Shown: positions 17,581 to 29,060 of the stretch, one piece after another
Layout: each line of letters begins with the position of its first letter
How positions within the stretch are numbered: position 1 is the stretch's first letter
Assembly (NCBI GenBank): GCA_934045075.1
Contig: OW203722.1
Location: forward strand, 19,382,986-19,446,985
DNA from: Yponomeuta sedellus
Taxonomy: Eukaryota > Arthropoda > Insecta > Lepidoptera > Yponomeutidae
Reading direction: 5' to 3'
DNA length: 64,000 nt
The notes under the pieces: generated by a model
The model's database searches: none
Seen by the model: only the letters and a program-made list of their open reading frames with translations
What the model was told of the DNA's origin: nothing
Position numbers and translations under genes: made by a program

Positions 17581-20500
17581 TACAAATAGAGTTAACCGAT
17601 TCAACATAATGCAATGGAATGCTCAAAGTGTGCGCCCAAAAAAATCAGAGTTAGAATTGTTGTTGTATCAAGAAAAGGTCCATATATGTATCTTATCTGA
17701 AACATGGCTTGAACCGGACAGCACCTTAAGAATAAACGGATACAATATTTTTCGCCAAGATAGGTTGGACTCTTATGGCGGTGTGGCAATAATAGTCCAT
17801 AATTCAATTAAAGCTCAACAGTTAATTCATAGTATAATGAACCCAGATATTCAGATAGTACACATCAAATTATTTAACTGCAATTCTTTAGAAAATGTAA
17901 TTTCTGTATATTGCCCATCCTCTGTACACTCAACGCAAAATGATTGGGACTGCGTATTCTCTCTATGCACAAATAGGTCTATTATCGCAGGAGACTTCAA
18001 TGGTCACCACTCTAATTGGTCAAATAAAACTGATTCAAGAGGGTCGCACTTATTTGAGTGCCTAATAGATAATAATTTCGTGTCTCTTAATGACGGCTCT
18101 CCCACACGTATTAAACTTGTCAATGGCAGAGTTCAAAGAAGCTCCCCAGATGTAACATTCGTTTCCACAGACATCGCACTGAGATTTCACTGGAAAGTTT
18201 CTAATGAGTCTTTAGGAAGCGACCATCTTGTGGTAATGTTTAGTACAGAGGATAACAACAATGGGCTATTAGATACTTCTTGTAAGAGAAACTATAAAAA
18301 AGCTGACTGGGAGAAATATAACTCACATCTAGAACACGTTTTTAATAACAACTTTACATTAAGTCAGGACCCCCAGTTGGATTATAATAGATACATAGAT
18401 ATTATAAATGAAGCGGCTAATAAATTTATACCTAAAATAAAATTTTGTAATAGCCCTATTCGAACCCAACATTTTAGACCTAAACCATATTGGAATGTTA
18501 ATATTTCTCAAGCAATAGCAGAACGTAGACGGGCCCTGGCTATATTCAGAGGGAACCCTACACCACAAAATTTAGAGATGCTACAACTAAAAGTTTCTGA
18601 TGCTCAACGTATGATTCGTAAAGCAAAATTCCAAGCCTGGCACGAATTTTGTAACAACATTAATGGTAGTACGGCTGCAAGTGAAATGTGGAGGCGCATG
18701 AGATGGCTCAAAGGTTACCGTCAGCAAAGAGTTGAAATAGATTCTCTAGTAGGTGATACACTAATACATAATTTGTGTCCGGATTATGTACCACCTGATT
18801 GTCCAGTATTCACATCAAGTAATGACATCTTGGATACAGAAATATCATTATCTGAGCTTGAGCACTGTATTAAATCTAAAGACACTGCTCCAGGAGATGA
18901 CGGCATCTCATTTTCCATGATGAAGAATTTGCCTTTGATTGGTAAGTCAATTTTAATCCAGTTATACAATAGATTTATGTCACTCGGATTTGTCCCCTAT
19001 CAATGGAGATCTGTAAAATTAGTGGCTATTCCAAAATGTAATACCAACTCCAATATAAACACTGCTTTCAGACCTATCGCGCTTATGTCTTGCCCATGTA
19101 AAGTGTTTCACTCAATAATCAAGAATAAACTTGAATGGTACCTCGAACAAAAGGGCATATTCTCTCAGAATACAGTAGGATTTAGAAAAGCCAGATCATG
19201 CTTGGACAGTCTTTCCCTATTAGTCTCCAATATCCAGTTAAACTTTGCAAATAATGAGGTCACATTAGCTTGTTTTATAGATATTGATAGCGCTTATAAC
19301 AACGTCGACGTAGTTAATCTAGTACAAACCCTCGACAAACTTGAAGTAGGTAAAAGAATATGCCAGTACTTGTTTCAATTCCTTAATTACAGGGTCCTAA
19401 CTATACATACAGCTGATGATAATAAAATCTCAAGACGCACAGGAAGAGGGTTGGCTCAGGGTGATCCTCTGTCTCCAATCCTTTTCAATGTAGCAACATA
19501 CAATATTTGTCACTTAGTGCCTAGTATCCATATCTCTCAGTATGCTGATGACTTTGTGATATATAGTTCAGATAAAAAGATTCCAAAGGTAACAGCTGCT
19601 ATTCAACAAGCTTTGGTAGCCTTATGCAATCTCATCTATGAATTAGGTTTAGACATATCCTCCAGAAAAACGTACATTTGCTTATTTAGCAGAGGCTACA
19701 GACAACAAAATATTGAGATCAAAATAAATGGGCAAGTTATCGGGCAAGTTGAAATAGCGAAATACTTAGGAATGTGGCTTGATCGCTCATTGAGGTGGCG
19801 TAAACATATTAACGAGTTATACGAAAGAACATCTATTTTTAGTAAAATTTTTAAGGTGCTGGCCGGATCAAAGTGGGGACTACATCCCAAACATTTAAGA
19901 AGGTTATACATTGCTATTATTCGCAGTCGGTTAGATTATGGATCTTTTCTCTATGATAGTGCAGGAAAAAGCCATCTATACAAATTGGACAAAATTCAAA
20001 ATAGTGTCATGAGAATTATAGGAAGTTTTGTACGATCTACTCCGATACACGTTATGGAGAGCGAGCTGTCACTGCCTCCATTAAGTTTGCGTCGACGATA
20101 TCTTGCTAGCAAGTTTTGGTTAAAATCTAAGTCCTTTCTAAATAACTCATGCATTGAACTTTTGAATAAGCTATCTCATTCGTGTCAAAACAACCGTTAC
20201 TGGAATAATAAGAAAATACCTATATTAGTGACGGTGCACAATTCCCTTAATGATAAGCCTATACAGCAGAGTAATCATCTGGAAATGTTTACATTGGAAA
20301 CTTGGGTGAGCAGAATCGATTTGTCAAGTGTAGTGCATTGTTCAATTACAGGGATTGATAGAGCGAAGACTAATTTTAGCCCTACGGAATTATGTGAAAT
20401 TGTTAATCAATACCTAGTTGATACATATACAGGATTTTATAAGGTTTTTACTGATGGCTCTAAAGATAGGGGGGGAATAGGAGCTGCCTTCTATGATATT

Positions 20501-21313
20501 GAGGCAAACATTTCCGCTAAATTCAGGGTTAGTACAGAAATATCAATAATGTTTGTTGAACTGGTGGCATTGGCTGAGGCAATATCTTACTGTGGTAGTG
20601 TTAATGTTAGCAAGTGTGTTATCCTTACAGATTCAAAAAGTGCGCTCCAACATGTGGCTCGATGTACCTCTAGTTCTAGAGGTTCGCCGATAGCCTACTC
20701 AATTTTACAGATGGTCCTAAACTTTTTTAAATGTAAGAGGGTCATCAAGCTGCAATGGATTCCATCACATGTCGGTATTTACGGAAATGATGAAGCGGAC
20801 CGATTGGCTAATATTGCAATATCGGATGGCGATCCTACACCCTCCTTACCTTTCTATACAGATCTATTACCTCATGTTAAAATGATTTGTCACACATTGT
20901 GGAAGGAGTACTTCGATCATCGGTCACTTACTATGGGAATTTGGTACAGGACTATTCAGTCACACCCAACACGTACTCCTTGGTTTGATTCCACTGACTT
21001 GGTAAGACGTGATATTATTACAGCTTTACGATTACGGTCTGGGCACTTGCCTTTAAATAAATTCGCATTTCTAATGAAAAAAACAGAATCGCAAAATTGT
21101 ACAGAGTGTGGGGTGATTGAAGATGTCTATCACATTTTAGTAGAATGTGTTCGGAATAGTAGTGTAAGAGAGCAGATTTACCAGATATGTGAGACATTTC
21201 ACGTAGTTGGTGGTTGCAACATCATTCTAGCTTTTCCGGATTCGGAAGAAGCTAGAATGATGTACAAGATGGTTAACTTTGGATTGCGTGCTAGATTACC
21301 AACAAATAGATAA
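17573..21313 (+). CDS. LINE ORF2: AP endonuclease, reverse transcriptase, RNase H
   Basis: 1246 residues, uninterrupted. Endonuclease: N16, E43 (SETWL), D141/N143 (AGDFNGHHSNW), D217/H218 (GSDHLVV). Reverse transcriptase: FRPIALMSCPCKVFHSIIKN, FRKARSCLDSL, motif A D570/D572 (FIDIDSAYNNV), motif B GLAQGDPLSPILFN, motif C Y657-A-D-D660, then KYLGMWLD. RNase H: D961 (FTDGSKD), E996, D1020 (LTDSKSAL), IPSHVG, D1076 (GNDEADRLAN), so the D-E-D-D set is complete. A C-terminal knuckle runs C1176-x2-C1179-x7-H1187-x4-C1192. The protein carries out target-primed reverse transcription. The start ATG overlaps the ORF1 stop (ATGGCTAG), so translation is probably by termination-reinitiation. Confidence 0.93.
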   Translation: MASTNRVNRFNIMQWNAQSVRPKKSELELLLYQEKVHICILSETWLEPDSTLRINGYNIFRQDRLDSYGGVAIIVHNSIKAQQLIHSIMNPDIQIVHIKLFNCNSLENVISVYCPSSVHSTQNDWDCVFSLCTNRSIIAGDFNGHHSNWSNKTDSRGSHLFECLIDNNFVSLNDGSPTRIKLVNGRVQRSSPDVTFVSTDIALRFHWKVSNESLGSDHLVVMFSTEDNNNGLLDTSCKRNYKKADWEKYNSHLEHVFNNNFTLSQDPQLDYNRYIDIINEAANKFIPKIKFCNSPIRTQHFRPKPYWNVNISQAIAERRRALAIFRGNPTPQNLEMLQLKVSDAQRMIRKAKFQAWHEFCNNINGSTAASEMWRRMRWLKGYRQQRVEIDSLVGDTLIHNLCPDYVPPDCPVFTSSNDILDTEISLSELEHCIKSKDTAPGDDGISFSMMKNLPLIGKSILIQLYNRFMSLGFVPYQWRSVKLVAIPKCNTNSNINTAFRPIALMSCPCKVFHSIIKNKLEWYLEQKGIFSQNTVGFRKARSCLDSLSLLVSNIQLNFANNEVTLACFIDIDSAYNNVDVVNLVQTLDKLEVGKRICQYLFQFLNYRVLTIHTADDNKISRRTGRGLAQGDPLSPILFNVATYNICHLVPSIHISQYADDFVIYSSDKKIPKVTAAIQQALVALCNLIYELGLDISSRKTYICLFSRGYRQQNIEIKINGQVIGQVEIAKYLGMWLDRSLRWRKHINELYERTSIFSKIFKVLAGSKWGLHPKHLRRLYIAIIRSRLDYGSFLYDSAGKSHLYKLDKIQNSVMRIIGSFVRSTPIHVMESELSLPPLSLRRRYLASKFWLKSKSFLNNSCIELLNKLSHSCQNNRYWNNKKIPILVTVHNSLNDKPIQQSNHLEMFTLETWVSRIDLSSVVHCSITGIDRAKTNFSPTELCEIVNQYLVDTYTGFYKVFTDGSKDRGGIGAAFYDIEANISAKFRVSTEISIMFVELVALAEAISYCGSVNVSKCVILTDSKSALQHVARCTSSSRGSPIAYSILQMVLNFFKCKRVIKLQWIPSHVGIYGNDEADRLANIAISDGDPTPSLPFYTDLLPHVKMICHTLWKEYFDHRSLTMGIWYRTIQSHPTRTPWFDSTDLVRRDIITALRLRSGHLPLNKFAFLMKKTESQNCTECGVIEDVYHILVECVRNSSVREQIYQICETFHVVGGCNIILAFPDSEEARMMYKMVNFGLRARLPTNR

Positions 21314-21429
21314 GTTTAGAATAAGTTTAGAATAGCAATAATGAGGGTGACATGGTCACTTGTGTACCGAACCCTTTAAATAAATAAAGATTGAAAAAAA
21401 AAAAAAAAAAAAAAAAAAGTATCCGAAGT
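21314..21429 (+). other. LINE 3' UTR, poly(A) tail and right target-site duplication
   Basis: An 80-nt 3' UTR ends taaataaagattg, followed by 25 A (21394-21418). The duplication aaaagtatccgaagt occupies 21415-21429, with its As overlapping the tail. Confidence 0.85.
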
Positions 21430-23000
21430 ATAAAAGTATTTTTGTCTTTCTGTTTATGCAAATATTGTCGATCTGTCTGTTATTTATGTCTTTATTGAGT
21501 TATGATAACTTCCGCTTGTTTTGTATTTAAAGACTGACTCGAAATGTTTTAGATACATAAGTATAATTGGTGTTTTCAACGTTCAAACATGGACAAATAT
21601 ACAGGATACAAATATGGTAAATGTATTTTAATTGATTTACTTAAGTTTTCGTTAGTTCTACCTGATGAATGTTGATGAAGCGACAGTGATCTGACAAGAT
21701 CGTGGCAAACTCTGGTCTCGGTCTACTTCTCCAGGTTACAGCTGTGAACTTAGTTAATGTCATGTATTTCTACCCTTTTTATATGTAAGTTGTACCCCTG
21801 GTTTCTGGTATAATAACAAGCCGTTAATCTATTGTTAACATTATAATATGTCAGTTGGCCAAAGTGCATACAAAAAAAACATTTGATAGCTGTTAACAGT
21901 AGATTAACAGATTGTTAGTGTACGGGAAACTGGGGTTACACTATTAGGACTGACTGAACATATGTTTAGTCGAAGGAAGGGGGTTCAACCGATGGTAGAG
22001 TCATCCCATTGAAGACCATTAAATATTGTTAAATTGACGTCGGGGTACGGGTGCTGAACTGTAGGTAAATCTAATATAGAAATCTCGTGTCACTGTGTTT
22101 GTTATCGAACTCCTGAAACGGCGTTACCGATTTTTATGAAATTTGTTGTGTATATTTGGTAGGTCTGAGAATAGGACTTGGGCTAATTAATATGGCAAAA
22201 CAAAATTAATATTTTACTACGAATAAAATTAATGTGCACGAAATGTTAGTTATAGCACAGGAAAAATACAGCATAATGAAGAGCATTTCAACACAGCTAG
22301 CATTTTAACCCACACGCACAAATGCACATAGAATAAAGAGACAATAACAAATATTTCGTATCCATTCTAATTTACAGAAAGACACACTCTTAGAAAACCA
22401 CATTATTACTACAGGTTGACATTGAATTCGATTGCCAAATTTAAAGGGGGCATTCTAACACGCGGCGATAGTTTTCAGAAAACGAGGCGGCAAAAATTTT
22501 TTTTTACGTTAATACTATGAGTATAGACCAACAATATCAGGGCGAAAAGTTACAAAAATACCGGTCGGGAGTCTTATGGTTAGCGCCACCCAATTGTTGA
22601 TATAATTGATTACCTATGCATGTCGGAGGACATACTCTTATACATTTAATATTTTAAAAAACGTTCGAAACGTCATTTTACTTACTACCACTCTGAATTT
22701 GGATTCACAGTTTTGAGCATAAGGTAACCGAATATTTATAAATATTTATTTATTGATAAATGATTGATAATACAGTTTTTTCCTAATTAAAAGAACATTC
22801 TCTTCAAATGTGTCAATCGAATTCGAAGTTACTTTACATTTACCTACCAGTAGCTAAGTTTTAGACAGAACACTTAAGAATGTTAATCTTTAAAAAATAA
22901 TATTATTAATGTGTTAAGTGCTCACTAAAATTCATAGTTTATTATGACAATACGATGTAGCCGATTAGTACCTACAATTAGTCTACAAAATGTATTATAA

Positions 23001-23038
23001 GCTTTCATATTAAATAGAACTCTATTTAATATGAAAGC
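23001..23038. repeat. Perfect 17-bp inverted repeat, 4-nt loop
   Basis: gctttcatattaaatag, then aact, then the exact complement. It is AT-rich and could form a hairpin or cruciform. No known element end is recognised. Confidence 0.65.
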
Positions 23039-23431
23039 CCTATGAAAGTTTTCAGAGCGTAACATAATTAGGTTATCTTCAGGGATGTACTCGTCATTAC
23101 GTCAACAATTTTTAATATTTGGACAACTTCACTTCACCCCATATTAAATTGCGGGAGTGCGACAGATTGAAATGTGAGTTTTCTAAGCAATGCCGCAGTA
23201 AACATTTTTCGTGATAACGAGTCCGACCCCCTTCTTAAAAGTGGATTATATTTCATTATACCCTGAAATATTATCATGTTTTTAGTACGTACAGTGAACA
23301 CGGGCTTAGTAAAACGATACGCTCCGAAGTGCCGTTAGCCAATTAGTTTCCATTGACCATTCCTCCATGCGGTTACAGGTGGGTATTCTTCCGTCGCAGT
23401 TGATGATTTTGAAGTTCCCACAATAACTATT

Positions 23432-23507
23432 TGAACACGCACAAGAGTATAAATGTGTTACTAGTCCTGTGCAGTGACCAATAGTTGTTTTGGGCTTCAG
23501 TTTTCCA
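23432..23507 (+). repeat. Dispersed repeat E, copy 1
   Basis: 'acgcacaagagtata' then 'actagtcctgtgcagtgacc' and 'ttttgggcttca' align with 26842-26925 in the same orientation. Class unknown. Confidence 0.4.
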
Positions 23508-24978
23508 GGTGTTCCCGTTTCCAGTTTCTGTCATCTGGCGGTTAGTGAAGCATTTAGGTTATAAGTGGCAAGTTTCTGAAAAAAATAGTGCACGGGTTAG
23601 GAAGCTTAATGTCAGGCATTGCCATACAACGAGGTAGTTTCAAAGTACTAACTAAAAAATAAAGGCATAGACTGTCTTTCATAAATAAATAACAAATCTC
23701 TCTATGGGTATAAATTGATTAAAGGAGTGGTCGTAGTTGCCGCTCGCTTACTTAATTATATTCATTTCCTCGCGGGATTTCTTCATCTATATTGTGTGAT
23801 GTTAGTTTGTTATGTTAGTTATTATTTTAGTTATTATTATTAGTATTACGTAATGTTAGTTTCATTCATTGTTTAATTAATTGAATTTTGCCACTCCACA
23901 TACTTTCCCTGTATTTTTTACGGTCTTTATGAACTGCCTCGTTCTATAACCATAACCAATAGATAGTTAATTTAAAACAGTTTAACACAAATTACGGTAT
24001 TTCTTACCTTTCACAAAGCTCAAATACGATTTCATAAAGCGACAGTTACTAATACATTTTCGTCCTAACAAAATGACTGACAATTACAAGTTTAGGTATT
24101 ACTAAATAGTTAATCAGAAGTTGGCCAAATTTCAAAAGGATTGTCATCGTGTTGTGAAAGCCCATATTCTATGGGCAAGAAATAAACGCTAAGTTTTTCA
24201 GAAATTTCATTTTCCCGGCAATATTTTCAACTTTTCGAAACTTTAAGAACACTTTAAATAATTGGCAATTCGGTCCAACTGAACAGCATAATTTTTTCGG
24301 TCAAATAAGTAGTTTATCGCTTTATGAAACAGGATACAAACAGACCGGATTATGAGGTTAAGAAAAGTCTTCGTATTTCAGTGTCATATCTGAAAATAAG
24401 CACGAAAATTATTCATTAATTCCGCAATGAGTCATTTGAATTTCATTCGGAAAAGCCCAACCAGGGGGGCGAGACTCTAAATGCACAATTGTATTAGTAT
24501 GGCAATGGTTGTTTTATTGACACTAGTCTAGTAAACAATCCCTTTCCAATGGTATAACCCGTCCAACTAAATCGGCGCCTCGTGCGATTCGATCTTTTTC
24601 CCGAGGTATGCCAATTTAATTTGGGCGGGATTGGACTGAAATTTTCAACTATTGTTGTGTGGCTACCAACTAGAGTCTAGTAGCAACTATTGTCGTGTTT
24701 ATACTATGCAACATTATATCGTTCTCATAATTACCATTTTTTAGATATTTCTATCTATATATCATAATACTAAAAGATTAAGTGTCTTTAGACTAGAGAC
24801 AAGCTTCGCTCTGATTCGCAGCGCCAACAAAAATTCAAGTAAGTTATTCCGGAATTCGCGTAATGTCTTGTGTAGTAGTGCTTAAGAAAGATTCAGTTCG
24901 AAAATGAATAGTATGTTAGTTGGACATTGTCACAAATATAAACCATAATTTATGATTTATTGAGAATTGCAAGATCGC

Positions 24979-25177
24979 GGCGCGGGGCAGATTGGAAGTT
25001 CGTGGGCGAGGGCGCAGAGAAGACGTGGCGTCCTATCAATTCTCATTCATACAAAGTGAACTGAAGCGATGTGTCATGGCCCACGCAAATAAGATGAGGC
25101 GTGGACCCGAACTCTATACAACGCGTCGCGTCTTATCTGCGCCCTCGTCCCAGTTTCTACTTGTGTGCCCCACGCCT
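24979..25177. mobile_element. Fold-back MITE-like element, ~45-bp arms
   Basis: The left arm ('ggcgcggggcagattggaag' to 'gagggcgcagagaagacg') pairs with the complement of the right arm ('cgtcttatctgcgccctcg' to 'gtgtgccccacgcc'). The single ORF spanning it is a by-product. A related short copy is at 10153-10236. Confidence 0.5.
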
Positions 25178-25180
25178 TAA

Positions 25181-27290
25181 CCTATCATTTTGGACTGTCA
25201 CTTCGGTCGATGGCACCACATTTGTTCAAATTCAAATACGAGTACACATCATCTACAAACTTTGATGTACATTGTACACGCCTAAAATCATATAGTAAGT
25301 TATACACAATTTCGAATGTAAGATATAATTTTTACTACTGAGTAAAAAAAAAACTATAACTCACGATGACAATCCGTGCCGTTTATACAGTGTAACGAAA
25401 ATTTCCCATATACACGCTGAAATCTGGGTGGTTTGAAGTCAGCGGTTATCTAATTAGTAAGTAAAAAGGCATTCGATTTAGACTATTAAAAAAATTTGAA
25501 AAAACTAGTAAAAAAATTTGAGTTGAAATATTCTTTCAAAAATTTCGCGAAGAATTATCAGTCTATCAGAACAATGACTCGTGGAACTGCACGCACCGCT
25601 CAGGTTGGTTGCTAATGGTTCTCATAGATTCGAGTTTGTATCGAAATATTTAAGAATACTTATTCTAAAAAAAAACAAACTGGTGTAGGTATACGATGGC
25701 TATTGTTAAGTCAGCACGTTCATCATGCTTTCAAACCACCTGAAATTCATGGTGTATATTCGAAAATAGGGGGTTTTACTCGTTAATACGATTAACTTTA
25801 AACCTTCTAAAATCGTGAAAGAAATATCAGCTGTTTCGTAAATTTTGTATGGAACAGCCGATATTTTTTGTGTTTTTTTTTATTTAAGTAATTTTTAGTT
25901 GTTACCATTGCAAAAGAATCTTTTATTGACGAGTAGAACCCCCTTTCTTCGGATATGTATGGTGATTTGGTTACACCCTGTATATAACATCGGGTGGTAA
26001 TAGACTGACGCTCACCCCAAAACCAACATATTGTATGCATAATTACGAAGATTTACAGTTTTTTTTTTCAGAAGAACCATGCCAGGATTTTACGAATATT
26101 CGTTTAAGAATTCAGAAAAACAAGTAGGTACATATCGTAAACTAGTATAGCAATTCCTTACCAAGGAATCTTGTGGTTTCATTATTTCTCTCAGCAAACG
26201 ATTAATATTTATAGTACTAAATGTAACCAAAACATCGATTAACCTCCGTGCCATAAGATTGCTGACAGGTACTTGTGCTACATAGTCATTGTGTGCTAAT
26301 GATTTTTTTTAATATTTTAGTGACGCCGAAAATCCCAGCAATATCAAAGAGGTAATGTTGTTTACTTTGGTGACTACAATTTGTAGTTTTTGGGTTGGAC
26401 GTTAGTATTTTAACACCCTGTAAAGACGGACACTTGATAGTTGTAACCTGTACAGGACCTGTAAAACATTTCGTATTAATAGTTAGAACAAAACAAGCTT
26501 TTTGTAACTCGCGTTACTGCAGTTTGAAACTCGGTTACAATTACAAAATAATTTTCAGGTTCCATTACTTTGCGCTTTCGACTCCAAAATACTTTAGTAC
26601 AAAAGGCAAAGTCGGATTAAGATGGCATTAGGCTTAGGCAGTTTGCAGTCAAATGTAATCGATTTGCGAAATTTACAGTACCTCTAGTCCAAAGTTTCAA
26701 GTTACAGCAACGCAATATTATAACTAACACATAGATAAATATTCAACACGGAAGCAGGGTTATCGTCTATCGACGCAGCATCTTCTCAAGAGCACCCTCC
26801 GTGCGGCCCGTTGAAAATGAAACGCCCGCAATAGCCGCTGTCACACGCACAAGAGTATAGTTTCAACTAATCTTGTACAGTGGCCAGCAGCTGCTTTAGG
26901 CTTCATTGTTGTGGCGACGCATCTTCGTGTATTAGCTCTTTGAGAAAGCTTGCGGCTGTGCACTTTGCGTGGTGTTCGGTTAGTCCAGTGATGAGGCAGT
27001 GAAATCAAATAGTGGTAGTGAAGCTGGTTGTCACAGGCGAGCTCGTAACGAGTGTCATACGTTCTAAACGAGAGATGGAGCAGTAATGAGTTTGATTGAG
27101 AGATCAAATTATGTGTTTGTATTAGACACGGACTAGTAGAAACATTGTGTCAAGATTGAGACTTAGGTATATATTCGTATTAATGCTTTTGGGTCACCGA
27201 CTTGAGAAAACCAGTTCATAAAATTTCAGATAATTATCCAGAAAAATAATTTATAGACAAAAATAATTTAAAAATAATTTATACATTTCG
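25181..27290. other. Non-coding stretch
   Basis: AT-rich, no supported gene. 26842-26925 is repeat E copy 2. The short ORFs here have no recognisable domain. Confidence 0.3.
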
Positions 27291-27295
27291 ATAAA

Positions 27296-27775
27296 GTTAA
27301 AGTTCTAGCCCGAGAAGACCGTTTCTTCCCTAGAATGATACGCGAGGCAATAGAGATCCGCCGGCATCCAAATTTTAATAGAGATCGTGGTTGGAACATA
27401 CCGGTAGCATGGGAACCAGTGCTTAAGTGCATGAGACCCCCTTGCTAAAAGTGTGACGGTAGAGTTAAAAAAAAATTTAATTTCAATTAATATTCAGTAT
27501 TTTTAAGTTCATGTAAAATAATTAGTTTATAAATTTAATTTTGACTTCAATTACTAATAATCGATATTGTTGACTTTATTTAAAAAATGGTTTGCCTATT
27601 TTGGAACGTAACTTCATAATTAACTTTTGTAATTTTAGCCGAGGGTAGTAAACTAACCCTTAATTCTTTCTAAAAGACGCCTATCACCTTAGTCATCCGG
27701 GACCACGGCACCTGAAAAAGTGCCGAAACGTCGGAAAATTGTTAAAATGTAATAAACGAGCATAAATCCGTATAA
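27296..27775 (+). pseudogene. Penelope-like element fragment (GIY-YIG endonuclease C-terminus) with 3' end
   Basis: 27298-27420 reads LAREDRFFPRMIREAIEIRR, then HPNFNRDRGWNIPVAWEPVL. This has the IREAIEIxxHP..FNR..G signature that ends Penelope-like polyproteins next to the GIY-YIG nuclease. The trailing 'gtgccgaaacgtcggaaaat' (about 27720) looks like the element's 3' region. It is 5'-truncated; the nuclease core and RT are absent. Confidence 0.6.
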
Positions 27776-27779
27776 AAAC

Positions 27780-28073
27780 AGTTTTAATTAGACAATAATA
27801 AGTAATAAGGTAAACTGATTATGTGTGTGACGTGTCTTTACCAATAAGGGTATTGGAAAATCCATTGGATGGACAGTGCCCACTAATAAACATAATAAGC
27901 GAACGTCAGGTTACCAGAGCCAGGAGGTTAATCTAAAGATTTGGTAGTATTATGTGAAATCGAGAACCTAAGCAGCAGAACACGATATTAATTTGTTTCA
28001 GTAGTGCTTATGAAAAATAGCGATATATCAGAACGAATCAGGAGTAAACTACGCCGTTCTTGCACAGAACATA
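27780..28073. other. Non-coding spacer
   Basis: No recognisable feature between the Penelope-like fragment and the 983-bp TIR element. Confidence 0.3.
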
Positions 28074-28077
28074 AGTG

Positions 28078-29060
28078 CTGCCCCCGATAGTTGAAAGGGC
28101 GCATATAACATTTTTTCCGAAATTGAGTTATATACATTGTTGGAATCAGCAAAAAAAGGCGCATCGGCCAGTATTTTTTATTTTTCGCTATCTCGCTTTA
28201 TAGCGATTTTCTGTAGTAGAAATGGGCGCATATGCATCCAATTTTTTGACTAAATGGAAGATGAAAAGCCGAAATTAATATAAACTTAGTAGAATAGCCG
28301 CATTTGCACATATACGCCTTTGAGCTTCATAGAAATATTTCATGATCGGAAGTTTAATAAGCGCTTATTCGATATCGTTTTTAATGCTTAATAGATAGGT
28401 CGCAAGTGACCATTTGCGCCTTAGACGCTAGTTGGAACGTATTATACCTACTAAGTAGAAAAGTCAACATCTGCCACATGCGCCCTTACTACTTCGTATT
28501 TTATATTTTCTTCGATGCGCATCTGCCAGATACGTCGTATGTTTTTTAAAATAAATAAAAGGCTGAAATTATTGTTTTTTTACTCACAAGTCAAGATGAA
28601 ACCTACAATAGACGATCATAGGTACTTTTCAACTTAGCCAAGGGCTATTAGATTGATATTGGATATTTGTGCCTAAAGTGCCTACTTAAATGCGCCTTTT
28701 CTTTCTAGGAAAATATTTAAAATTATACACTTGGTACTAGGGTTAAAAGTAATAAAAAGCGCATACGAGATTGATAGGGCGCATGTAGCGATATGCGCCT
28801 ATTCAATTAATTATGTCTCATTTCTTCATATTTTTTAAACTAAAATGAAAAGGATTTTTTGAGATTTTGCATATAATATATTTAAAATATCGTACTATAG
28901 CAATTGAAAGATAATCATGTTAACTATTGTTCGACATCTTCAAAAATATATTTCTTCGTTTAACTAACAGACAGCAAACAATTTAAGTTTTTATTCATTA
29001 AACATTTTTTTCTCAGTTTTAGATTCTTGTTACATGCGCCTTTTCAACTATCGGGGGCAG
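28078..29060. mobile_element. 983-bp TIR element with many internal GCGCAT motifs
   Basis: The ends are CTGCCCCCGATAGTTGAAA in inverted orientation. TIR similarity extends to about 34 bp, including GGCGCAT and TAACA, with about 3 mismatches. A 4-bp direct repeat AGTG flanks it (28074-28077, 29061-29064). The TIR motif GCGCAT (either strand) recurs near 28102, 28158, 28226, 28482, 28518, 28692, 28757, 28780, 28794 and 29036. No ORF encodes a transposase, so it is non-autonomous. Dispersed short copies of a TIR motif resemble subterminal transposase-binding sites of hAT-like or related elements. I do not recognise the family. Confidence 0.75.

Larger units (their letters stand above)
15974..21418 (+). 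mobile_element. Complete non-LTR retrotransposon with two intact ORFs (I/Jockey-type, RNase H bearing)
   Basis: A 113-bp 5' UTR, ORF1 (16087-17580), ORF2 (17573-21313), an 80-bp 3' UTR with AATAAA at 21383-21388, a 25-A tail and a 15-bp target-site duplication. Both frames are uninterrupted, which suggests recent insertion. Gag-like ORF1 with CCHC knuckles plus ORF2 with AP endonuclease, RT and RNase H places it in the I superfamily sense (I, Nimb or RNase H-bearing Jockey relatives); the exact clade needs a tree. Confidence 0.9.
21430..24978. other. Non-coding AT-rich stretch
   Basis: No gene seen. About 22080-22180 resembles a Helitron-type 5' portion (tctcgtgtcactgtgtttgt..accgatttttatgaaatttg). 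23001-23038 is a perfect 17-bp hairpin. 23432-23507 matches 26842-26925 (repeat E). The rest shows nothing recognisable. Confidence 0.35.
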
